Shown here: positions 52,459 through 62,648 of the stretch, one piece after another
Layout of the letters: every line of letters begins with the position of its first letter
Numbering within the stretch: position 1 is the first letter of the stretch
Assembly: GCA_037349105.1 (NCBI GenBank)
Contig: JAYJMM010000110.1
Location: 868,001 to 932,000 of the forward strand
Origin: Limnomonas spitsbergensis
Lineage: Eukaryota > Chlorophyta > Chlorophyceae > Chlamydomonadales
Direction: 5' to 3'
DNA: 64,000 nt
Notes under the pieces: generated by a model
What the model saw: only the letters and a program-made list of their open reading frames with translations
Databases searched by the model: none
Told to the model about the DNA's origin: nothing
Translations under genes and position numbers: made by a program

Positions 52459-53410
52459 TTAGATCGAAGGTCTTATGCTGCCGGAGCACATGAAGGCCAG
52501 ACAAGTTTTTTTTAACGCCAGCCCGAGGCGGCAGCAAAGCTAAAGAAAAGAGGATACCGTGGATCCACTTTGACTCCGCTCGTAATTAAATAATTTTTGG
52601 GGTGCGCGGACATGGCTGCGCGCTAATATTAATTCCAAAATCGCCGCTGCGCGGAGCGTCAGTCAGGTGCCCAAACAATTATTTTGGGGGTGCGCGGTAT
52701 GAATAAAAAACAACACTTTTTACAAAAAAAATCGCGCGCTAGCGCGCGACTGTTTGATTTGACATCCGTCGAGTGATCCTCACGCCAGTCCCCGTTGCGA
52801 AGCTCGATCCTGGAGACGGGTGCTGACGACAGCTGACATTTCGGGGCATCAGAATTCAGAAAGAAGAAAGACTCCTCCGCCGCCGAAGCAGGAGGCGTGA
52901 GAACCACTCGATCCACAGCAGCTCATCCAAGTTGGTAGGGTAGCCCGCTCACGACGTTCTGTGGGGCACATTTAACGAAGTGCCAGACGTTTTCACCGCT
53001 CACACCTGGAGGATTGTAACCGCAGACCTCAGGGTGGACTGCCAATTTATATTATTCTCGGTGGTGCGCGATGTTGGAATTAATGGATTTGTGCAACGCG
53101 GCGTAAAATTTAATTAAAATTCGTCGCTGCGCGACCATTTTTAAATTCTTTTTGGGGTGCGCGACGAAAAATCAAATTCTTTTTTGGGGGGTGCGCGGAG
53201 TCGAAGTGTTTTACGGTACATTTAGGTTGAAGGTCCTATGCTGCCGGAGCACATGAAGGCCAGACCAGTTTTTTTTAACGCCAGCCCAAGGCGGCAGCAA
53301 AGCTGCACAAAAGAAGATAAATTTAGGTCGAAGGTCCTTATGCTGCCGGAGCACAAGAAGGCCAGACCAGGGTCCTTTTAACGCCAGCCCAAGGCGGCAG
53401 CCACGCTTTA
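52459..53410 (+). repeat. Dispersed hairpin repeat of about 87 bp, three copies, in intron 5
   Basis: Copies at 52,459-52,543, 53,222-53,306 and 53,321-53,408, with a fragment at about 53,424. Each starts AGGTCGAAGGTCCTATGCTG and ends GCCCAAGGCGGCAGCAAAGC; TGCTGCCG near the start pairs with CGGCAGCA near the end, giving a stem around a loop of about 50 nt with a T8 run. The second and third copies are tandem. Confidence 0.75.
52570..53200 (+). repeat. TTTTTGGGGTGCGCGG motif repeats and an 18-bp perfect palindrome
   Basis: Four copies of a TTTTTGGGGTGCGCGG-like motif occur at about 52,592, 52,680, 53,146 and 53,180. At 52,732-52,749 TCGCGCGCTAGCGCGCGA is perfectly self-complementary. A minus-strand frame (52,916-52,659) crosses it but no domain was recognised. 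Confidence 0.65.
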
Positions 53411-54049
53411 ATAAAAACTGCAGCGAGGTTGAAGGTCTTCAAATGTTCCAGCGAGCATCGGGTCCTTAGCAGCCATGTCTGGGCTGTTTAACACCAGGCC
53501 TAGTGTGATAAACTGATAACTACTCTGCATTTAAATTGAATCCATGCAGCTGAAATGAGGGAGGATACAAGCATCGCAATATTATTGTTTCCTTGCTACA
53601 AGAAACGTGTTCTTGCATAGGGGATCTTGCATATCTTGAAATGAAATCAAACTTCCGATTGCAAAGCCAGATCTAGGGCAGCAGGATTGTAACCAGTGCG
53701 TGATGTCTGTACCGCATACGCACCTGATCACCAGGTGAAATTCAGCGGCTGAGACGCGGGAGACGCTGCTGGTCGGAGGAAGTTAGATTGAGCACGCCTA
53801 CGGCAGGAAGAAAGGGGTCAAGGATAGCATATTTGAAAAAGATCCGCACGCACGATGCGTCTTGTTTTACGGAGGCCTTCGCAGCCGCACTGGCTGCAAA
53901 AGCAGCTGCCAATTTAGGATCCAATGCAAGCCTAGAACTGCCTGCTGAGGCGGCTGGCGGCGCCAGATCCAGCATCTTGTGCAGATTTTATTTTGCCTGG
54001 AATGGGTGGAAAGGATTAATATGTGTGGGGCAATGTAATGCCCGAATCA

Positions 54050-54182
54050 GTTTATAATGCTGAAATCGAGGTCAGGGCTGGGGATAATCATCGAGGCTTG
54101 CGGCCTCGGTGATTATCCCAGACCTGACCGAGACCCGTGACCGAGACCTTAACCGTGGCCCTGGACCCCAGCATTATAAAAA
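54050..54182. repeat. Long hairpin / MITE-like inverted repeat in intron 5
   Basis: TTTATAATGCTG at the left pairs with CAGCATTATAAA at the right. Inside, GGGATAATCATCGAGGC and GCCTCGGTGATTATCCC form a near-perfect stem around TTGCG, extended by GGTCAGG/CCTGACC. A half-element of the same family marks the deletion in arm A (about 27,510-27,570). Confidence 0.75.
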
Positions 54183-55724
54183 CGCTAACCGATTCGGGCG
54201 GTTCATGACCCTACACATTGATCTGATAGGGGATGAATCAGGCTCGATGGGCTTCAGGTTGGGTGTGGATTAAGATTGTTAAAGATCTGATAGGGTATGG
54301 ATCAGGCTGGATGTCGATTAGGGAGATGACAGGTCAGGATGGATATGGATCAAGCTAGGTCTGGATCAGGGTAGAACCCCGAGTGGAACCCCGAACTCAA
54401 CCCTGAAATCTGAAACCTGAAACATGAAACCTGAAGCCGGAAACCTGAAAGCCTTGACACATTTATGCTCAGGAAAATCCACAACGATCTGGCATATCAT
54501 CAATTCGCGCGTGGCGCCCGGCCGCAAGTGCCTCGTGACCTGCTCCCGCAACCAGGCTGTGAACGCTATCGTTGAGAAGGTGGCCTCGTTTGGCTGCCTG
54601 GTGTTCGGCAGGGAGGAACGTCTGGGGCCCCAGGCCCGCAAGTACACGCTCCAGGCACGCGTGGAGCGCCACCCGGAGGTGGTTTGGTGGGGACGTGTGA
54701 CGGGCCGCGTGGAAGCCTACCTGGAGACGCTGCTAGACAGTGGCTTTGAGCGGTGGTGGGGCCGGCAGCTGGCGGGCCGCCTCCCAGGGCTGGGCCGGCT
54801 GGCGGAGAAGGAGGCGGAACACAAAAGGAAACAGGATAAGCTCGGAAGCAGCCGCGGCGGTGCTGCCATGCGGAGATTCCGCCGCGGCATGCGGCGGAGC
54901 GCCGCCGGGCTGTGGCTGGCTGCTGTGAAGGGCGCGTTCCAGCAGAGCTTTGAGGCCCGTTTGCCGCCTGCTGAGTCCCGCCGCCTGGCGCTGTGGACGG
55001 CCCTGATGCGCCGCGCATCGGTGGCGCTGTCGGGATCCATTCTGCCCTCGGTCAAACTGTTGTGTGTCCGGGAGATCGTGTAGGGCGCCCGGGTGTTCCT
55101 CTGCACGATCGACACGAGCGCACGCATGATGCAGACGCTGGGGGACGCGATGCTGGGAGACAAGGAGGGAACCGCTGAGCTGAAAAATGTGCTCGACATC
55201 GACACGTGCATCGTGGACGAAGCTGGGTGCGTGCTGGAGAGCGCGATTCCGGTTCTGCTCAAATGGAGCCCGGCCAACATCGTCCTGGTGAGGGCGGGGT
55301 GGGAGGGGAGACATTCATTCTGCTGCATTTGAATTAACACCTCGGATGTTGAACCTTTGGGTGGTTGAACAACTGCAATTGAGCGCACATGGCGCCAGGT
55401 GAAGGCAAAAGTGGAGGACTGCTTGGGAAGCAACCAAACATACAATGCCTGCCCAGAAGTGCCTTGCATCCGGAAAAAGATCGTCGCCGAGGCCAAAAGC
55501 TTGTTTACCTTCTGAAAATGAGTACAGCATAAACGCATGTGGGTAGATGAAGAAAGTCAGGCACACTTTTTGAGTTTTCGCTGCAACGGACAACCTGGAT
55601 ACACAACTGTTCCACCGTACGGAGGTCACCGCTGGCGGGCGACGAACACCGTGAGCTGCTGCCAAACTGAATCGAGTTTAATCAAATGTAAATCAATTTA
55701 ATCCTGTAAGTAAGCACAGCCTTA

Positions 55725-56153
55725 TAACTCTGCTAGCGCTGGCTCCAGGAATAAAATCGAATTGTTTGTGGCGGCCATTTAAATATTTGAATTTAGTGGT
55801 TTGTCCCTGCAGGTGGGCGTCTGGGGATGGGTGACCTGCCGAACACTGCCAGCTGCAGCCCTTCTCCCTCATACTGACACCGCCTGTTAACTCTGCTAGC
55901 GCTGGCCACTCCAATGATTGTATGTAGCAGCCATTTAATTGAGGTAAATGTCCCGTGCATTTCCCCGTAGGTGGGCGACCACTGCCAGCTGCAGCCCATC
56001 TCACTCGTGCAGACACCGCCTGCTAACTCTGCCAGCGCTGGCTGCATGAATGATTGTACGTAGCGGCCATTAATGGATGAAAATCCCCCCCGTGAATTTC
56101 GCCATAGGTGGGCGACCACTGCCAGCTGCAGCCCTTCTCACTCTTACAGACCC
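55725..56153 (+). repeat. Motif III exon start triplicated in the preceding intron
   Basis: Three tandem units of about 130-160 bp. Each has TAACTCTGCTAGCGCTGGCT, a GCGGCCATTTAA block, an AG acceptor, and then GTGGGCG...CACTGCCAGCTGCAGCCC, the start of the motif III exon. The third (exon from 56,108) is read as the functional one because only it continues into LLQTQRGCPETHHSRSSLER. Confidence 0.8.
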
Positions 56154-57964
56154 AGCGTGGGTGCCCGGAGACGCACCACTCACGCAGCTCGCTGGAGCGT
56201 GCCGTGCATGCTGGCATGAAGCCCTGGCTGCTCAGCACTCAGTACCGAATGCCTGACCGTCTGTCCGCACTTGTCAGTAGGTGAGCTTACGCATTCAAGG
56301 TTCGTGAACGTAAGTTTGTGCAGTGTCCACCCGACCAGTACAAACAGAGGAACAGGGCAGGAGTGATGGCTGGAATAGGTCCTCACTCGTCAGCAGATGA
56401 TCTTGCGAGTCCAAGGATTCTTACAAATGCTTTGTGCATTGTCCACCCAATGTGGAACACGGTAATACAATCCGGTTAAACCTGTGCCGTATCCTGCCTA
56501 ACTTGCTACCTTGGTGCAATCTGGCTAAACCTGTGCCATGTCGTGCCGTATCTGGCTACTAATCCTACTATACTGAGAAACAGGGCCGGTGTTCTGGTAA
56601 GCTTAGGTCGAGGCTATATGCTGGGATAACCCTGAAACCCTTAACCCTAACTTTAAACTAGCTTGGGTCAAGGCTGCATGCTGGGCACGGTCACCTCAGC
56701 AGCTAAACAAAACCCGCCTGCTGTACATCAACACATGCAATAGAAATACAACTTAATGCCTGTACACACAGTCCTGTGCACTCCCGCCCTTAAGTCACTT
56801 AAAGCCAGTGTTTCCTAGTACAATATCTGGTGCACCACCACAACTCAAGTTAATAAACTGATGAAACCGACAACAAACAACATAGCAGTAGTTCACCAAC
56901 CGCTATTGTTACCGATGACTACCGCTTTTGAAGCTACCAACCTTCATACTTCGAGAATTTGTAACACTTCATTTTGTTCCCAACAACAGGCTATTCTACA
57001 GCGGGCAGCTCACCACTGCACCTGAGCTCAGCCTGCGGCCGGGCCTGCCCGCAGAGTCCTGCCGCTGGGTCGACGTTGGCTCCGGATCCGAGGTGTCCCA
57101 CGAGGGCAAGGGTTACCACAACCCTGCAGAGGTGGCCGTGGTGGTGGCTGAGGCCTTATCCGCCCTGTCCTTCGGCTACGGGCTGGTGTATGTCATCACC
57201 CCGTACAACAAGCAGAGGGTGGAGCTGCTGGAGGCCTTGAAGCGCGTCCCTGCCTTGGGCAAGGACCTGGAGGAAGAGCGTCTCCAGGTTTTGTCGGTGG
57301 ATGCGTGCCAGGTGAGGCACTGCGTTGTGAGCTTGTGAAGGGGAACGGAGACCGACAATCCGACATACATCCGGCAGATTAGTATTTCTTTCTTTTGTTA
57401 GAGTTTGTGGGGGAGGAGAACGGAAAACGACATCCGAAAGCTTGGCACTCGTGTCTTTCTGTCAGAGCTGGTAAATGGTATCAGCACGGATGCGGGCACA
57501 CAGCCTTAAGCCCTCTCACACACTGCTCTCTTACACCCACAGATGCTCTGTGGGCGTAGTTTCCTTTATCTCTGTTGGTACCAGGTGGCATCACTGCCAT
57601 TGAGGGCCGGAGGCTTCCTTCATCCGCTCTCCATTTGGCGCATTCATGGTTTTATTCAGGAGCACAGTTGGGGCAGGGTTTCCCAGAGGGTCTTCTGGAA
57701 GCCTATGTGAGGACTGGGGTCAAGCCTCGGGTCAGAACTATTAACATGGGAGCTTCCTTCATACGCGCCTTCGTAAGCGCAATTATGTTTTTATGTAAGA
57801 GCGAAGTTGGAGCAGGGTTTCCCATGAATTCTTTAGGAAACCTCTGTGAGGACCGGGTACAAGCCTCAGATAAGCCCGACCAAAGGCTGGTGGCTTTAGG
57901 TCGGACACTGCTGCGAAAATGTTTTTCGTGCCACAGCTACATGTCAATTAATGGCCAGGGGCAG

Positions 57965-58152
57965 TGTTTATTTTTGCGGCTATGAGTCCACCTTCGGCAG
58001 GCCGCCCTGTGGCCGCCAAAGGCCCAATTGAGACCAAACCCAAACCGGCCTACGACCGGTGCCCAAGGCAGTTTGGCTGGCCACAACTGGGCCCCAGTTG
58101 TGGCCAGCCAAATGCAAAAGTGTAGCTAACATTTAGCTGAATTACGAAAGCA
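57965..58152 (+). repeat. Short interspersed repeat, copy 15 (arm B)
   Basis: Sense copy in the last helicase intron: GTCCACCTTCGGCAGGCCGC, CCGGTGCCCAAGGCAGTTTG and GTGTAGCTAACATTTAGCTG. Mirrors copy 9. Confidence 0.8.
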
Positions 58153-58375
58153 ATAGCACTGACGGGGCTTCGGTCAACGCCGCTCCATTTTCTGAACCCT
58201 CACACCCACTAGGTAAGTACTTTCTCTATCCTCCACGGCTGAAGAACTTCCATTGCAATGTCTGAAGCAGGAATTTTCCAGGCCTGCTCTTATGGCTTGG
58301 AAGCCGACTGCGTTGTCCTGACTATCAATGGCTTATTGTTAAGTTAGTTAAGGTTTTGTGTAGTTTAAGTAGTTT

Positions 58376-58502
58376 AAGGGTTTAGTACCGGATTTAGTAC
58401 CGGATTTAGTACCGGATTTAGTACCGGATTTAGTACCAGATTTCATACCGGATTTAGTACCGGATTTAGTACCGGATTTAGTACCGGATTTAGTACCGGT
58501 AT
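58376..58502 (+). repeat. 12-bp minisatellite (GGATTTAGTACC)n, arm B only
   Basis: About ten units, nearly perfect, in the last intron about 120 bp before exon 9. The arm A counterpart (about 25,215-25,330) has related ACTACC-rich sequence but no expansion. Confidence 0.9.
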
Positions 58503-59389
58503 CTGGTAGTTGAAGGTAAGGGTGTAGGAAGTTAGCGGTAGTTAAGGTACCGGTAGTTTGAAATGAAAAAGTGAAATAGCCAAGGAACTGACCAAATAAT
58601 GCATGCATGCTCCCATCCAGGGCTCTGAAGCCGACTGCATCATCCTGTCCATGGTGCGCACGAGCGGCGTCAACTCGTTCCTCGAGAACCGCCGCAGGGT
58701 GTGCGTCGCGCTGTCGCGGGCAAAGCGGGAGTGCGTGATCGTCGGTCACCTGGCATGCTTCTGGAGCAAAGGGAGCGCCATGTGGAAAGATGTCACGCGG
58801 CACTTCAGACAGGGCGTCAGGGAGCAGGCGGCTGGGCGTGAGACAGGGCGTGCCTTAGCGGGGCTTAGCGAAGGGAGTGGCATGGCGGGGCGTGAGGCAG
58901 GGCGTGCCTTGGCGGGGCTTGGCCAAGGGAGTGGCATCAGGACAGTAGGCAGCAAGCAGGATCAAAAGCTGGGCAGCAAGGCAGTACGCAGCAAGCGGAA
59001 GCTGGGCAATAAGACAGTAGGTAGCAAACAGGAGCAGAAGGTGGGCAGTAGGCAGGTGGCAGGAGCAGAAGCTGGGCAATAGGCACTCCAGGCAGGAGTT
59101 AAAGCTGGGTAGCAGCGCAGTTGGCAGTACACATGAGCAGAAGCAGCGCCTACCCGTCACTGAGGTGTTGGCTCTCGTTGACACAGCCTACGAGCAGGCG
59201 CAACTGGACACAAGCGGCGGGGGGGACCCCAGGGACCCCACCACTGAGCACAGGTCTGCGGCGACATACCGTGCCTGGTTTCAGACCATGGCGGGAGCTT
59301 GAAATGGGGATACCATAGCTGGATTTGGATCACACCATAGGTGGATTTGGATCACACGAGCGCACGCCAGGAGCCGCACTAGCAAAAGG

Positions 59390-59935
59390 ACATGCGCTGG
59401 TGTGTGAACTAACTTGAGGCTGCGACTTCGAGCGGTCAGCACAGCTGATAATAGAGGACGGCGCAGCGATCAACAGCGTGACACACGCTACTGCCAACGG
59501 TGCTAGGCTGAGGGGCACGGCCAGCATGTCGGAGATGCGCTGCATATCTGCTTTCAGTGCCCTAGCATGAACGAGAGGCAGAGAACAAGAGGTTGGGCAG
59601 GCCCTCCGGAGGGCGCCATGGACTTTTAGCAGTTGTACCAGGGCAGGCATGGGTGGGAGGCTCTGACTTTTGTTAAGGACGTTGTAGGTTTTGCTGAAGG
59701 CTAGTTTGTTGTATTATCGTATTTGCCCTCTTTGGGACTGGATCTTTCCCTTCTTGTCTCTCTCTTGCTTTCAGGGGCGGGGATCCTCCGGTCCGTCCTT
59801 CAGTTTCCTTTTTTATTTTTTTGTGCTCCTCTCTGTCTTTCTTCTTGCCCTAAGTTCCTTTTTCCTCCCAACAAGACAGGAATAAGGATACCCGCAGGCA
59901 GGGGTGGGAGGCCCTGGCTTTTGTGGAGCTTGTAG
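59390..59935 (+). mobile_element. Non-LTR retrotransposon 3'-end remnant (arm B)
   Basis: Mirror of 23,245-23,850. Frame-shifted traces of CFQCPS, RGWAGPP and LYQGRHGWEALTFVKDVVGF are followed by two copies of a tail containing GGCAGGCATGGGTGGGAGGC and GGCAGGGGTGGGAGGCCCTG, separated by a T-rich segment with CTCTGTCTTTCTTCTTGCCC. Confidence 0.5.
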
Positions 59936-59939
59936 TTGA

Positions 59940-60280
59940 GTTTTTGAAGGCTAGTCTCTCAGAGGCAGGGGATACGGTTGCCTCACCTTTTTGATGTTGT
60001 TTTTGTTGTTTGGAAGGTGAAATTTCTTTCCTTTTGTGCCTTCTCCCTTTCTAGCTGACTTTTGTTTGCCGACGTTGCCGAGCTTCATATAAGCAGGGCC
60101 CAGAGGTGTAACGCCATAAACGGACTGGCCGATAGCAGTTCTAATACGCAAACATCGTATCACTGAAAAACACGGGCGCAACTAGGCATTTCATACTTTA
60201 TCAGCAACACACTAATACAATTTACGTGTCAAAGTATAATGACAGTTACCAGACGGGGCACGCCTTGAGATACCGATATG
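59940..60280. other. Intergenic, no gene seen
   Basis: Just outside the inverted duplication. A T-rich stretch at about 59,980-60,060 could be the tail of another retroelement fragment. Confidence 0.35.
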
Positions 60281-60625
60281 TTCTTTGTTCTGGTCCCTAA
60301 AGCCCATGAGACGGTGTGGCCAACGATGTTGGTCAAGGGGTGATGGCGAGCATGTAGAGGATGCACTTAATGCTTGCTTCCAATGCCCTAGTGTCAGTGA
60401 GCATTTACGGGAGCGGGGGTGGGCAGGTCCCCTGATTGGTGCCACGGACTACCACCACCTGTACCAGGCTGCACTTGCTTTTGTGGTGCTAGAGACTTCT
60501 TTCAGTTGTACCGGGGCAGGCTTGGGTGGGATGCCTTGGCTTTTGTGGGAGACGTGGTAGATATCGTTGAGGCGAAGACGTTTTTCAGAGGCTGGCACTT
60601 CCTTTGGCTTTCTTTATGACAGTTA
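60280..60625 (+). mobile_element. Non-LTR retrotransposon C-terminal remnant
   Basis: Best-preserved relative of the remnants at the arm ends: HVEDALNACFQCPSVSEHLR, then ERGWAGPLIGATDYHHLYQ, then (frame-shifted) LGWDALAFVGDVVDIVEAK. A possible CxxC lies upstream (MRRCGQRCWS). Not part of the inverted duplication. Confidence 0.5.
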
Positions 60626-60629
60626 AGTT

Positions 60630-61305
60630 GGTTAGCTACGTTTCAGAGATATAGCAGTACAGAAACCAGGGAGCAAACTAAAATGATTTGGTATGCCTGT
60701 TAACTTCGTGACGGCCTAGCGGCCTGCCATTTGGCTAGTAGCCTATTGAACACCGGGATGTGTGACATGGTCCCTTCACCTTGGGGGCCCACACGGCCGA
60801 GCCTGCTTGTGCATGGCACAGAGTTGTAACGTCATTGACATGGCAAGCATCGTTCGAGCAGCAAGGCTGATCCAATGAATGCAAGATGCATGGCACATGT
60901 TACACCACAACACATAGAGGACGGACCTGTACAGAGTACCGGAACTCACTAGCAGGGGAGAACGAAGTGCAGGGCAAATGCTGACCCGCGACAGATGTGT
61001 GACAGTTGATACCGTATTGCACAACGAGCGCAACAACTTAGACCATACTCACTTCTCTGATGTCTTAGGTCTCATGCATGGCGGTAAAGTCTGTTGTGTC
61101 TAATTCAACCATTGAAACCAGATCGCTAAGCTTGGCTTGGAGGAGAGTTTGATAAGAATGCGAGGCGACGAGGTGCGGCGTGCTTATTCGTTGGGCGACA
61201 CATGATGTCTCGGGCTCATCATCAAGCTGCGGTAAATTGTCTGCGACTGCGAAAGCAACATCAAATCAATATCTGTTGAACACGCAATCAACAAGTAAAA
61301 GCCTG
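60630..61305. other. Intergenic, no gene seen
   Basis: No repeat family copy, no exon with matching borders and no structural RNA recognised. Confidence 0.35.
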
Positions 61306-61309
61306 AACA

Positions 61310-61610
61310 CCAATACACAACCACTCGCCTTCATTAAGAAGAGCCTCACAGACATCACCCGCACGCTGCTGGTGCTGACGATCAAGGGCGAGCGAGGGGA
61401 GCGAGGGAGCGACAGGGCCAGATGAGGGAGCGGCATGGCCGGATGCACGCCCTGCAGGTGCACGTGTGGCTCCCTGCGGCTGTGAAGGTAAAGCCTGTCC
61501 TGATGTAGCAGCCCTCCTCTTTTTAGGCGGAAGACGACGCTTCTTCGGCTGTTCGTCTTCAGAGTCCGAGGGACCCGTGATGACGTAGTTTATACAGGCT
61601 TTTTCCGTCT
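61310..61610 (-). CDS. Possible exon with bipartite nuclear localisation signal
   Basis: A minus-strand open frame encodes ACINYVITGPSDSEDEQPKK followed by RRLPPKKRRAATSGQALPSQ and a Pro/Ser/Ala-rich stretch, ending EALLNEGEWLCIGVQAFTC and a stop. An acidic SDSEDE patch beside PKKRRLPPKKRR is typical of nuclear proteins. There is no ATG in the frame before an upstream stop near 61,630, so this would be an internal or last exon. No family was recognised. Confidence 0.3.
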
Positions 61611-61619
61611 CATTTCATC

Positions 61620-62645
61620 CCCGCCTGTTCATGAGGCCGTCATTATGCGTGGAAAGCATTATAAAGCGACAGGAGAGCCGTTTCCTTGAGGAGATTTGAA
61701 CCCCTGATTTGAACTGTCTAAATTCAAAAAATCGAATCGAAGGAAATCATGCCGTAGAACCTCTGCGTAAACCCGACATTATGTCCAACCCTGATGTTTT
61801 AAGTCCTCGATTCTTCTTCGGATTCCTCCTCTCCAAGAGCTGCAATCGACAGGTCCGGAAAGCCAGGTGAGAAATAACATACATTTACATCAGGATTCAA
61901 TGTAAATGGCAGTCCGCACACATACATATGCAACCGTACATGCAAGCAAATAGGGCCCCTATTAAGGCAGTCCAAGATTCACGCCTCGAAATGTATTTTC
62001 GGCAAATTCAAATGTTGATGTGGCTTCATCCTAGTACTCCTTCGGGCAGTGCCCTGGCAGGGAAGTCATAACCGTTTGTAATCTTTCTAGCTGTTCTCCT
62101 TAAGATACATCATCATGCAATTCACAAGGCCCTCTACTCTTGCATGCAAATACGCCATGCCAGACCCACAGCTCATAATATCCGATCCTTTGCCAAAGAG
62201 TGTTCACTCCTCACTTCGATTTTTCAGCCTTAAGGTGCCCGGGGCAAACCCTTATCACTCGCACGGGCCGAGTTACCAGAGGCAGCGACAACTAACAGAC
62301 AAATCTCCTGTCCCTATAGCACAGATCCCTGCCCGCCAGTTCTCTCGTCTGTTCACCCTCACTCTGCTGACCTTCAGTCTGATTCATTGACCGACACGAC
62401 CAATCTGTCAGAACAGCCCAATAAGTTGCATGAAGTCTATCAAACGGACAAATGACTTCATGTTGGATGGATCCAGTCTTCTCAATGGACAGACCGATCC
62501 CCCCAACTAGCCAAAAGCCAACCTCCTCTCAATCCAAAGACCTCCATAGAGCTCACACACTCCCATTTACACATTCACATAAATCTATGTACACCCCGAC
62601 TATATTTTCAGCTAATCATTCATGCACACGATATTTGACTACACT
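61620..62645. other. Intergenic, no gene seen
   Basis: Contains a tRNA-like T-arm on the minus strand near 61,700 (rejected as a tRNA) and several ATTCA-rich low-complexity stretches. This interval would hold the 3' UTR of the minus-strand gene ending at 62,649. Confidence 0.35.
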
Positions 62646-62648
62646 GTT

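Larger units (their letters stand above)
48193..59082 (+). pseudogene. UPF1-like SF1 helicase gene, arm B copy (all motifs present, two in-frame stops)
   Basis: Nine exons: 48193-48249, 48356-49689, 50347-50437, 50729-about 51045, 51462-51759, 54473-55287, 56108-56280, 56990-57311 and 58621-59082; most junction phases agree. Domains: EAAREQQ coiled coil, LRLTVEKLELNGDQHAGGDG block, a conserved middle region, then SF1 motifs: I GPPGTG|KST (split by the 2.7 kb intron 5), Ia VTCSRNQAVNAIVEKV, II DTCIVDEAG, III VGDHCQLQPFS, IV LLSTQYRMPDRLS, V ITPYNKQRVELLEAL and QGSEADCIILSMVRT, VI RRRVCVALSRAKRE. UPF1/SEN1-type helicases unwind RNA or DNA 5'-3' with ATP. Lesions: TGA at 48461-48463, where arm A has CGA, and TAG at 55081-55083 just before motif II. 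An alternative start downstream of the TGA is possible. The exon 4/5 junction is uncertain. Confidence 0.75.
39200..59935. repeat. Arm B of the giant inverted duplication
   Basis: Counterpart of 23,245-33,300. It is longer because of the TOC1-like insertion (39,401-45,834) and because it retains about 4.7 kb (about 51,865-56,605) deleted from arm A. The innermost matching part is 39,200-39,400, so the unique spacer is about 33.3-39.2 kb. Confidence 0.9.

Noticed and set aside
55081..55083. TAG read as a sense codon (reassigned genetic code)
   Set aside because: The U2AF65-like gene ends naturally at TAG, and the same helicase copy also has a TGA. A decaying gene explains this better.
54566..55538. 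Minus-strand ORFs opposite helicase exon 6
   Set aside because: Antisense shadows of a GC-rich coding exon that carries helicase motifs Ia and II on the plus strand.
58376..58502. CRISPR-like array
   Set aside because: Units are 12 bp, contiguous and without spacers, in a eukaryotic intron.
61670..61780. tRNA gene
   Set aside because: No D arm or convincing anticodon loop; only a T-arm-like segment and weak acceptor pairing.
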